Source: Verrucomicrobiota bacterium (lineage in GTDB: Bacteria; Verrucomicrobiota; Verrucomicrobiia; Limisphaerales; UBA9464). Taken from it: DNA of 7,272 nucleotides. This document shows, piece by piece, positions 1 to 7,100 of the stretch. The translations under genes and the position numbers were made by a program. Numbering within the stretch: position 1 is the stretch's first letter; every line of letters begins with the position of its first letter. The notes beneath the pieces are model-generated. The model had not been told where the DNA came from. It saw only the letters and a list, made by a program, of their open reading frames with translations, and searched no databases. The stretch covers positions 1 to 7,272 of the forward strand of contig CANHYD010000115.1 of the NCBI GenBank assembly GCA_947464705.1, in the 5' to 3' direction.

Positions 1-621
1 AGGGCGAAACGCCGAGAGCTTTCGGGCTTTGCCGGATTCGTAGCCTTGGAAAGCACCCAGATCAATGATGCAGCCGTTGAAGGTGTAGCTGGTGATCTTG
101 ACGGTCCGGCCAGCCCATTCGTTCTTCTTGGCGCCGGCAACCTCGTTCAAATCTTTGGGGCAGAACAGCACCTTCGGGGTGGTGAGGAATCGTCCCAACT
201 GCCCCATCATGAAGAAGGGCTGCTGCGCCAGGGACTTAGAACCCGCGCTCAGCGGCATCTTGTTGTCGCCTGCGCCATCGGGAATCGATGCCGGCACCGC
301 TTGGCCCGGAGTCTGGGACGGGGCACTCCCATCGTTGACCGCGGAATAAGCCCAGCCGGTTCTGCATCCGGTGAGGCCCCAGGTCGGACCCGGCAGGTCG
401 TCTTGGTTGTCGGAGGCAAACATATGCGAACTGAGCATGATTTGTTTGCAACCGCTCAAGTCGATGGTCGCCAAGGCCTTGTCTTTCGCCTTGGACAGAG
501 CCGGCAGTAGCATTCCGGCAAGGATGGCGATGATGGCAATGACCACCAACAACTCGATGAGGGTGAAGCCGTCGCGCTGATTGCGCCCACGGCCAGAGAG
601 AGGTGCAGGATAGAGGTTCAT
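1..621 (-). CDS. Type IV pilin-like / pseudopilin protein, partial (3' end outside window)
   Basis: Open from an ATG at 621-619 to the left edge: 207 residues, no stop. Residues 1-18 form a short basic leader ending in Gly18. It is followed by FTLIE, the class III prepilin peptidase site: cleavage and N-methylation are expected between Gly18 and Phe19, with the conserved Glu at position +5 (Glu23). A hydrophobic helix of about 24 residues (19-42) then leads into an SKAKDKA segment, the usual start of the pilin alpha-1 helix. The remainder is a soluble, Gly/Ser/Pro-rich domain with an LFCPKD motif (152-157) and a SYTFNG motif (178-183), both of the kind common in verrucomicrobial and planctomycetal pseudopilins. 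The protein should be anchored in the inner membrane or assembled into a pseudopilus. The exact role (type II secretion, type IV pilus or other) cannot be told without the neighbours. No clear Shine-Dalgarno precedes the ATG; the upstream bases are pyrimidine-rich. Confidence 0.9.
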   Translation of the reverse strand, partial: MNLYPAPLSGRGRNQRDGFTLIELLVVIAIIAILAGMLLPALSKAKDKALATIDLSGCKQIMLSSHMFASDNQDDLPGPTWGLTGCRTGWAYSAVNDGSAPSQTPGQAVPASIPDGAGDNKMPLSAGSKSLAQQPFFMMGQLGRFLTTPKVLFCPKDLNEVAGAKKNEWAGRTVKITSYTFNGCIIDLGAFQGYESGKARKLSAFRP

Positions 622-861
622 GCAAAAAGGTTTGTTGAACGACAGTCTAAGTGGTTGCCGAAATGAAGCGACCCGGGAGACGAATCGTCAACGCCTGAGT
701 TGCGAACACTCAAGCACGGTTCCAAGGCGAGTGTCCCAACCAACGACGTAGGCCACCGTCTGGGTCAGGATCACTCGACCTTTTTTTGATCAAAACCCTC
801 AACGAGGCGCAAAAACCGAATTGCCGAAGAGCTGAAGGTTCCGCGGGCTTGCTCGAAACTG
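622..861. other. Intergenic region between the GH57 gene and the pseudopilin gene
   Basis: These 240 bases hold no convincing gene. They should contain the 3' end of the GH57 transcript and the promoter of the pseudopilin gene. A 12-base perfect palindrome lies at 784-795 inside a T7-GATC-A4 stretch. I find no strong intrinsic terminator for the GH57 gene: the best stem is only 4 bp (797-800 with 804-807), followed by a GTTTT run on the minus strand. A TTGACG hexamer on the minus strand (691-686) could be a -35 element, but no good -10 follows it. Confidence 0.6.
784..795. repeat. Perfect 12-bp palindrome TTTTGATCAAAA
   Basis: The sequence equals its own reverse complement. It sits in the only AT-rich patch of an otherwise GC-rich intergenic gap, 67 bases after the GH57 stop codon and about 163 bases before the pseudopilin start. 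It could be an operator for a dimeric regulator or a chance AT-rich palindrome. It is too short and loop-free to be a terminator on its own. Confidence 0.4.
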
Positions 862-2490
862 TCAAAGACGGCCGTCCTCGGCCGACCACCACCCTCCGAG
901 ATCCGGCTCTGGAAAGCCGTCCCCGGGCCAGCAGGACTCTCGTCCCGACCCAAGGTGGTTCCCGTTGGCGCCGAGGACGGCCTTGGCTAGGTCATCGAAA
1001 GCCCGCAGGTGGCCTTCGACGCGTCGGCGTGCGTACCCCTCGGCGGTGCCCATGCGGATCAGGAAGGGCCAGTCACTGGCCTGAGCCAGCAGCAGTTCCC
1101 GGCCTGCTTTCCGGGCCCATTCACCCAGGCGCCCCCCATTGAAATCGCCGGATTCAATAGCGGTGATGGCCGCACGGGCCACTGAAACCATCCTCGCCCC
1201 GGCCGAGCGCAGTCGCGGCTGGAGATCCGCATTGGAAGGGTCCAACCAAACCCCCAGATGACCGCCCGCCCCCCAAGTGGACTCGGCAGGCTGGGACACC
1301 CACGACTGGGTGGTGTCACCGGCTGCTCCCGACAGAGTCTGTGGACCGATGCCAAAGCGCGAAGCTTGACGCATCACGCCATCCAGAAACTCCGGCCCCT
1401 CGAACCACCAATGGCCAAAGAGTTCGGCATCGTAAGGGGCCACCACCACCGGCGTCCGCGTGAGTCCTGCCTGGGCTTGTTGGAGCTGATGCTGCCGCTG
1501 CGACAAGAAATGGGCCGCATGCTCCTCAACCGCTTGCAGGGCCTTGGAGCGATCGTAGAGCAGCTTGTCTCCGCCACCGCCGGTGACTCGATGGTACTTG
1601 AGTCCGCTGGGGTAGCGAACCCCGGCACCGGGGAGAAACCGCGACACGGATTCCCACTCCGCCTCATCGGACAGATCTCGGTGGAATTCCCGGTATCGAG
1701 GGTCTCCTGGGTATCCGCCCTGGCGGCTCCAGACCTGTCGGGCGCTCAGAGGGTCGCGCCCGAAAACCGTGATGCCTCCCGGGCTGCGAACCGGGAGAAA
1801 GATCGCAGAGGGTGCCGGAGGCGAACCCTTCAGGAGTCCATGGGTCTCCACGAGGCTATGGCGGACGCCTTCGGCCAACAGGTAAGGCTCCAACGCAGGA
1901 GTCCAGGCGCACTCCGGAAGCCAGAATCCCGAGGGGCGATGGCCGAATCGGCGCTCGTGTTCCCGGAGCCCCAGACGCAATTGAGCCCGGAGGCTCCCGG
2001 GTTCGATGGCCAGCAGGGGCAGCACGGGATGCGTGGCCGGACCCGCGAGCAGTTCCAGCCTTCCCGTCTGCGACCAAGCGGCAAAGGCTGCCGGCAGATC
2101 CCCTCCGCAGGCTTCCCACTCGTCCCAGACCTGGTTGTAGAAGGCACTGTGAAAGCGAGCCACCGCCTGCAACTCGGGGATCAGGCTCGTGCGCTCGCAT
2201 TCCATCCGCGCCAGGTCCCGTCGCTCAGCCAAATACCGTTGTGTCCTAAAACACAGCAGCGGGTCCGCCCACATGGCGGCCAGTGTCGGAGTGATCCCCA
2301 GGCTGAATCGCCAATCCACGCCATCCCGGTCCCAACCCCGGATGAGTCTCAAAAGCGGCAGGTAGCACTCAGCCACCGCCTCAAACAGCCAGTATTCTTC
2401 GAGAAACCGGTCGTGATCCGGATGCCGCACCCACGGAAGGTGCGCGTGCAGCACGAGGGCGAGGGATCCGATCACCGGCGGTGCGCTCAC
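862..2490 (-). CDS. GH57 family alpha-1,4-glucan branching-type enzyme (with C-terminal DUF1957 domain)
   Basis: A 542-residue protein, a normal length for GH57 branching enzymes (about 520-560). Such enzymes cut an alpha-1,4 glucan chain and re-attach it through an alpha-1,6 bond, making branched glycogen-like storage polymer in the cytoplasm. Family landmarks appear in order: HAHLPW at residues 15-20 (first conserved region), THPVLPLL at 153-160, FWLPECAW at 189-196 with Glu193 as the expected nucleophile, and YDAELFGHWW at 353-362 with Asp354 as the expected acid/base. A helical C-terminal part with ASDWPF (471-476) matches the DUF1957-type domain. The frame stays open upstream to a GTG at 2610, but I chose the GTG at 2490-2488. 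There the start overlaps the upstream TGA as GTGA, and the protein begins just before the conserved SLALVLHAHLPW strand; the extra 40 residues are low-complexity and lie inside the upstream gene. Some GH57 members of this type hydrolyse or have weak branching activity, so substrate specificity is inferred. Confidence 0.9.
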   Translation of the reverse strand: MSAPPVIGSLALVLHAHLPWVRHPDHDRFLEEYWLFEAVAECYLPLLRLIRGWDRDGVDWRFSLGITPTLAAMWADPLLCFRTQRYLAERRDLARMECERTSLIPELQAVARFHSAFYNQVWDEWEACGGDLPAAFAAWSQTGRLELLAGPATHPVLPLLAIEPGSLRAQLRLGLREHERRFGHRPSGFWLPECAWTPALEPYLLAEGVRHSLVETHGLLKGSPPAPSAIFLPVRSPGGITVFGRDPLSARQVWSRQGGYPGDPRYREFHRDLSDEAEWESVSRFLPGAGVRYPSGLKYHRVTGGGGDKLLYDRSKALQAVEEHAAHFLSQRQHQLQQAQAGLTRTPVVVAPYDAELFGHWWFEGPEFLDGVMRQASRFGIGPQTLSGAAGDTTQSWVSQPAESTWGAGGHLGVWLDPSNADLQPRLRSAGARMVSVARAAITAIESGDFNGGRLGEWARKAGRELLLAQASDWPFLIRMGTAEGYARRRVEGHLRAFDDLAKAVLGANGNHLGSGRESCWPGDGFPEPDLGGWWSAEDGRL

Positions 2491-3923
2491 GGAATGGCGT
2501 CCGGGAGTGGGAGCCCTGGGGTCGTTGGATGCGCACCGACCCCGCCCTGGACCGTTGTCTGCCGGGCCAGAGTCAGGATGGCCTTTCGGACCTCGTCCCC
2601 CTGCGGACACACCGCCTGGATGGGCACCTCAAAGCGACCGTCCGGTAATGCGCAGCGAAAGGTGAAGGATCCGTCCGGACGCAGCTCAACCGGGCGCCCA
2701 AAAATTGTCACACGCGACCCCGGTCGTGTGCTGCCAAAGAGAACCACCTCGGCATTGACGCGAAACCCGCATTCCTCTGGGGGTAAGCCCGAGTCGAGAC
2801 CGGTCACACCCAAGGCCGAGGAGGACATTTCCGGGAACGGGATCGCCGCGATCACATCCGAAGAAGGCGCGCCGCCGCAGTTTGCCCCCTGCCCCGGTCG
2901 ATCCGACACGACGGGCAGTCCCAGTTCCGAACTCCCGACAGCCTCCAAGAACCGCCGCTGCGGATCCAAGATCTGTTGAAAGTAGCTCGCGCTCACCCCA
3001 GGCCGAATGCCGTTGAGCGATTGAGGCGGGACGGTGGTTGGCGGCGCCTCCGCAGAGACAGAAGACGGCGGCAACGAGACGGGGCCAGAAGACGCCAAAC
3101 ATTCCCAGCGCCCCTGAGGAGACCTCATGCCAATGTCGGCGATGTGGCCGGCAGCCTGCGGTGGATCTTGAAGAAAGAGAAATCGCCGATCCTCAGGCAG
3201 GGCTCCTGCAGCGAGTATGGAATCGGGGTCGGTCAACGACCGGAGCCGCCATTCCGTAGGAGACGCTGTCGAGAGCGACGACTGGCTGGGTTCCTCCCAA
3301 CCCAGCAGCAATGTCCGAGGATCGCATCCGGTCAGCCAAACGGCCGATGCGCTTCCTGCCAGTGCGGGAGAGCCTGGGCCCGATTCTCGAGTCGCAGATT
3401 CCAGAACCACCGGATCGCCCTCCAGAAGGATTGACGGTATCTCGGGCAACCCTTGGGGAATGCTTTCCGGGTCCAACTGAGATGCCATCAGATGTTGGAC
3501 CCAGGGCAATTCTCCGATTGCCGACATCCCAGATTTGGACTCCGCCGGTGGCGAAAGATCCGGCTTGAAACTCTTCCGAGCCCCCCTGCTCCGGGACGCC
3601 TCTTTTCGAATTTGAATCGGCGTGGTCACCGGGGCCACGGAGCGACGGGAGGCACCTCCCCGGGTGGTTTTCGAGCGGCGGACGAAGACAAATCTCAACG
3701 GTGCCGCAGCCCCTTTTCCCACGAGCCTCTGCACTGGATTCGAGCGGCGGCGACGAATTTGCAACACCGCAAGTCGGGGGCCAAAACGCCCCAGAAGGGG
3801 CTGCGAGACGGGATCGGGGCCGAATCTCGGCTTAAACGGTCGGACGGGTCGCGGACTCGCAGCAGGCGGCTTTTGAGGACGCACGACACCACGACTCGGG
3901 GAAGAGCGGGACACCTTCTTCAT
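2487..3923 (-). CDS. DUF4912-like domain protein of unknown function
   Basis: A 478-residue protein with three visible parts. Residues 1-120 are very rich in Arg, Lys, Pro and Ser, with almost no acidic residues, and are probably disordered. Residues about 190-285 resemble a divergent DUF4912 domain: a VWLTGCDPRTLLLGWEE segment corresponds to the family's 'D-P-x-x-L-x-x-x-W-E' core, and a later RRFLFLQDPP...GRWECLASSG segment fits the remaining strands. Residues about 385-455 form the well-conserved C-terminal beta domain, with FRVNAEVVLFGSTRPGS, VTIFGRPVELRPDGSFTF and ALPDGRFEVPI. No signal peptide or membrane helix is seen. I chose the ATG at 3923-3921 (MKKVSRSSP); an in-frame TTG at 3968 would add 15 residues. 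Neither start has a clear Shine-Dalgarno. Its stop overlaps the GTG of the GH57 gene, so the two are probably co-translated, and a role in alpha-glucan metabolism is inferred from that alone. The biochemical function is unknown. Confidence 0.75.
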   Translation of the reverse strand: MKKVSRSSPSRGVVRPQKPPAASPRPVRPFKPRFGPDPVSQPLLGRFGPRLAVLQIRRRRSNPVQRLVGKGAAAPLRFVFVRRSKTTRGGASRRSVAPVTTPIQIRKEASRSRGARKSFKPDLSPPAESKSGMSAIGELPWVQHLMASQLDPESIPQGLPEIPSILLEGDPVVLESATRESGPGSPALAGSASAVWLTGCDPRTLLLGWEEPSQSSLSTASPTEWRLRSLTDPDSILAAGALPEDRRFLFLQDPPQAAGHIADIGMRSPQGRWECLASSGPVSLPPSSVSAEAPPTTVPPQSLNGIRPGVSASYFQQILDPQRRFLEAVGSSELGLPVVSDRPGQGANCGGAPSSDVIAAIPFPEMSSSALGVTGLDSGLPPEECGFRVNAEVVLFGSTRPGSRVTIFGRPVELRPDGSFTFRCALPDGRFEVPIQAVCPQGDEVRKAILTLARQTTVQGGVGAHPTTPGLPLPDAIP

Positions 3924-4044
3924 GGGGGGATCCGAAGCAGCAGGACTTGGGTTCAATCCGATCGCCAAGGCGAAGATTGGAATTCAGTCGGGTGAGAAGC
4001 AACCGGTTTCCCCTGCGAGGCGACAGAATGCGGGACCGGCGCTT

Positions 4045-4068
4045 GAAGACGACTGGTGGGTCGTCTTC
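4045..4068 (-). other. Perfect 9-bp hairpin in the leader or promoter of the DUF4912-like gene
   Basis: GAAGACGAC at 4045-4053 is the exact reverse complement of GTCGTCTTC at 4060-4068, with a 6-base spacer. It lies about 122 bases upstream of the chosen start of the DUF4912-like gene and is not followed by a T-tract in either direction, so it is not an intrinsic terminator. It could be an operator for a dimeric protein, or an RNA stem in the 5' leader if transcription starts upstream of it. Confidence 0.5.
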
Positions 4069-4099
4069 CGCTGTCGAACCTACCTTCCCCGCAAACCGT

Positions 4100-4117
4100 T
4101 GCGCCCTGCCGGGCGCA
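4100..4117 (-). other. Perfect 7-bp GC-rich hairpin
   Basis: TGCGCCC at 4100-4106 pairs with GGGCGCA at 4111-4117 across a 4-base loop. It lies just beyond the T-tract of the rpoC terminator in the direction of transcription. With no U-run after it, it may be a back-up pause or RNA-stabilising stem, or part of the promoter region of the next unit. Confidence 0.4.
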
Positions 4118-4123
4118 CCCAAC

Positions 4124-4152
4124 AAAAAAGGGCACCTGTTTCCAGGTGCCCT
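4124..4152 (-). terminator. Intrinsic (Rho-independent) terminator of rpoC
   Basis: On the minus strand a 10-bp perfect stem (A-GGGCACCTG on one side, CAGGTGCCC-T on the other) closes a GAAA tetraloop and is followed directly by TTTTTTGTT. The stem is GC-rich and starts 21 bases after the rpoC stop codon. These are all the hallmarks of a strong intrinsic terminator. It implies that the rpoC transcript ends here and that the DUF4912-GH57 pair has its own promoter. Confidence 0.93.
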
Positions 4153-4173
4153 GTTTGATTCAATCCAGAACGA

Positions 4174-7100
4174 TCAGGCGACCGACGGAGCCTCGTCGGC
4201 GGTGATGTCCATCACGACCGGCTCGTCCTCCGGAACCTCGACCAAGGCCTTCACCTTGATGTTTCGGTGCAAGTCGAAGCCAGTTCCGGCCGGGATGATG
4301 TGGCCCATGATGACGTTCTCCTTGAAGCCGCGGAGGTAGTCGAACTTGCCCATGGTCGCCGCCTCGGTGAGGACGCGGGTGGTGTCTTGGAACGAAGCAG
4401 CGCTCAAGAACGACTCGGTCTCCAAGGAAGCCTTGGTGATACCGAGCAGAACCGGTGCCGCCTCGGCAGGCTTACCACCCATCTTCTCGACACGGCTGTT
4501 CTCCTCTTCGAAGACCAGCTTGTCGATCTGCTCACTCCACAGGAAGAGCGTGTCGCCCGGCTCGGTGATACGAACCTTGCGAAGCATCTGACGGATGATG
4601 ATCTCGATGTGCTTGTCGTTGATGGTCACACCCTGGAGGCGATAGACCTCTTGGATCTCGTTGACCAGATGCTCCTGCAATTCGTGCGGACCGCAGACGT
4701 CCAAGATCTCGTGAGGAACAACCGGGCCGTCGGTCAACTGCTGCCCCTTCTTCACGAAGTCGCCCTTATAGACGATGATGTGCTTACCGATCGGGATGAG
4801 ATGCTCCTCTTCCACGCCGGTGTGAATATCCTTCACCACCACGCAGCGCTTGCCGCGGATGGAAGACCCAAAGTCCACAACGCCATCGATCTTGGAGATC
4901 TCGGCGGCGTCCTTCGGACGACGCGCTTCGAACAACTCGGCAACACGCGGCAAACCGCCGGTGATGTCCTTGGTCTTGGAAGCTTTTCGAGGGGTCTTGG
5001 CCAAGAGCGAACCAGCGCCGATCTCGTCGCCCTCGGAGACCACCAAGTGGGCTCCGGCGGGAATGGAGTACTGAGCCAAGGGATCTCCGGATTTGGGATC
5101 CTCGACGATGACCGTCGGGTGGAGGTCTTCCTTGTGCTCGATGATGACCATGTCCTCGGAACCGGTGGTCTCGTCGACCTCCTGCTTCATGGTGACGCCC
5201 TCGATGATGTCGAGGAACTTCACCAATCCCGCCTTCTCCGAGATGATGGGCACGTTGTACGCGTCCCATTCGATGAACACGTCACCCTTCTTGACCATGC
5301 CGCCATCGGGGATCGAGATGATCGAGCCGACCACGATGGAGTGCGTGTCGAGTTCTTTGCCATCCGGAGCGAGCAGGCTGACAGTACCGTTCTTGTTCAG
5401 AACGATGTTGTTGCCGTCGCCCAGGGGCACGACGCGCAGGTCGTTGTATCGAACCTTCGCATCCTGCTTGGCCTTGATCTGGGGCTGCTTGTAGGTACCG
5501 GTGGCAACGCCGCCGACGTGGAAGGTACGCATCGTGAGCTGCGTTCCCGGTTCGCCGATGGACTGGGCGGCGATGATGCCGACGGCCTCACCCTTCTTGA
5601 CCAACTTGCCCGTGCCCAGATGGCGACCGTAGCACTTGGCGCAGATGCCGACCTTGGTTTCGCAGGTCAACACCGAACGGATCTTGACCTTCTCGAGACC
5701 GGAGCGGTCGATCGAGCGGGCCTTGACCTCGTCGAACTCCTCGCCGGCAGCGATGAGGCGATTCTTGAGGTCGGCGGGATCGTAGATGTCTTCGGCAGCA
5801 TAACGGCCGACGACACGCTCGCTGATCTTCACCACCTCTTCTTCACCCTCATAGATCGACTGGACGGAGATGCCGGCGCTGGTGCCGCAATCCTCGTCAC
5901 GAATGATCACGTCCTGAGCCGCATCGACCAACTTACGGGTCATGTAGCCGGAGTCAGCGGTCTTGAGCGCCGTATCGGCCAGACCCTTACGGGCGCCGTG
6001 CGTCGAGATAAAGTACTCCAACACGGTGAGACCTTCGCGGAAGCTCGAAAGAATCGGCTTCTCGATGATTTCGCCGCTGGGCTTGGCCATCAACCCACGC
6101 AAACCGGCCAACTGACGGACCTGGGCCTTGTTACCACGGGCGCCGGAATCCACCATCAGACTCACCGGGTTGTACTCCTTCTTGCCCTGGTTGGTATCCA
6201 GGGTCTTGAGCATCACTGAACCGATTTGATCGGTACAGTGGGTCCAGATATCCACCACCTTGTTGTAGCGTTCCTGGTTGGTGATAACGCCCTTCTTGTG
6301 CTGCTTCTCAACCTCGCCGATTTGAGAGAGCGCCTCCCGGATCTCCTTCTGCTTCTCAGTCGGAACGATCATGTCGTCGATACCGATGGAAACACCGGCG
6401 CGGGTCGCCTGCTCGAAGCCGATTTCCTTCAGCTTGTCGAGGGTGGTGACCGTGCGCTCGTGGCCGACCGTCTTGTAGCAGTTGAGGATGAGGTCACCCA
6501 ACTTGCTCTTGCCGACGACGATGTTGGCGAAGCCCAACTCGGGCGGCCAGATCTCCGAGAAGATCACGCGACCCACGGTGGTTTCGATGACGCGGTCGGT
6601 CGAATTGCCGTAGACCGTCTTCTTGCCGAAGTCCGGATTCTTGAGACGCACGCGATCGTGGGTCTTCAAGGCACCATCCATCTGGGCGAAGATGACTTCC
6701 TGCTTGGATCCGCACAGAACGATGCGCTCGCCCTCCTTGCGGGCCTTGCGCGGCTCGGCCGTGAGGTAGTAGCAACCCAGAGGAATGTCCTGGGTCGGAG
6801 TCATGATGGGTTTGCCGCTCGACGGGCTGAAAATGTTCAGCGGCGCCATCATGAGCAGGCGAGCTTCCAGCTGGGCCTCGACCGAAAGCGGCACGTGCAC
6901 GGCCATCTGGTCACCGTCGAAGTCCGCGTTGTAGGCGGTACAAACCAACGGATGGATTCGGATGGCTTCGCCCTCGATGAGGACCGGCTCGAAGGCCTGC
7001 ACCGAGAGACGGTGCAGCGTCGGAGCGCGGTTGAGGAGCACCGGATGCCCGCGGGTCACCTCTTCGAGGATGTCCCAGACTTCCTTGGTCTGGCGCTCGA

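Larger units (their letters stand above)
3924..4173. other. Intergenic region between rpoC and the DUF4912-like gene, with three hairpins
   Basis: These 250 bases hold the rpoC terminator and, further along the minus strand, two more perfect inverted repeats (4100-4117 and 4045-4068). The promoter of the DUF4912-GH57 unit should lie here, because the terminator separates it from rpoC. I could not pick a convincing -35/-10 pair. No coding region is supported. Confidence 0.6.

Noticed and set aside
236..625. Minus-strand 129-codon frame over the pseudopilin gene
   Set aside because: It is offset from the frame carrying the perfect prepilin cleavage motif and transmembrane helix, and has no recognisable features of its own.
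663..691. Sigma-70-like promoter for the pseudopilin gene (TTGACG at 691-686, then TTCATT)
   Set aside because: The -35 hexamer is good, but the -10 candidate is poor at every allowed spacing.
709..724. Sigma-54-like element (TGGAAC...TTGAG on the minus strand)
   Set aside because: The -12 GC dinucleotide that this class requires is GA here, so it does not meet the consensus even though pilin genes are often sigma-54 dependent.
763..787. Terminator-like GGTC...GACC followed by T7 on the plus strand
   Set aside because: The stem is only 4 bp with a 10-base loop, and no plus-strand gene lies upstream that would need a terminator.
2491..2610. Upstream GTG start for the GH57 gene, adding 40 residues
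   Set aside because: The extension is low-complexity, lies inside the coding region of the upstream gene and precedes the usual N-terminus of the family. The GTGA overlap start at 2490 fits better.
1258..2979. Plus-strand open frame (573 codons) antisense to the GH57 and DUF4912-like genes
   Set aside because: It spans the junction of two well-supported minus-strand genes and its product is Arg/Pro/Gly-rich without motifs, so it is a shadow frame.
3924..3968. TTG start for the DUF4912-like gene, adding 15 residues
   Set aside because: TTG is a rare start, no Shine-Dalgarno supports it, and an ATG followed by a Lys-Lys sequence lies just downstream. It cannot be excluded from sequence alone.
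4267..6219. Long plus-strand open frame (650 codons) antisense to rpoC
   Set aside because: It lies wholly over a strongly conserved rpoC. Its product is a low-complexity Leu/Asp/Val/Gly-rich string with no recognisable domain, as expected when a GC-rich gene is read in the complementary frame.
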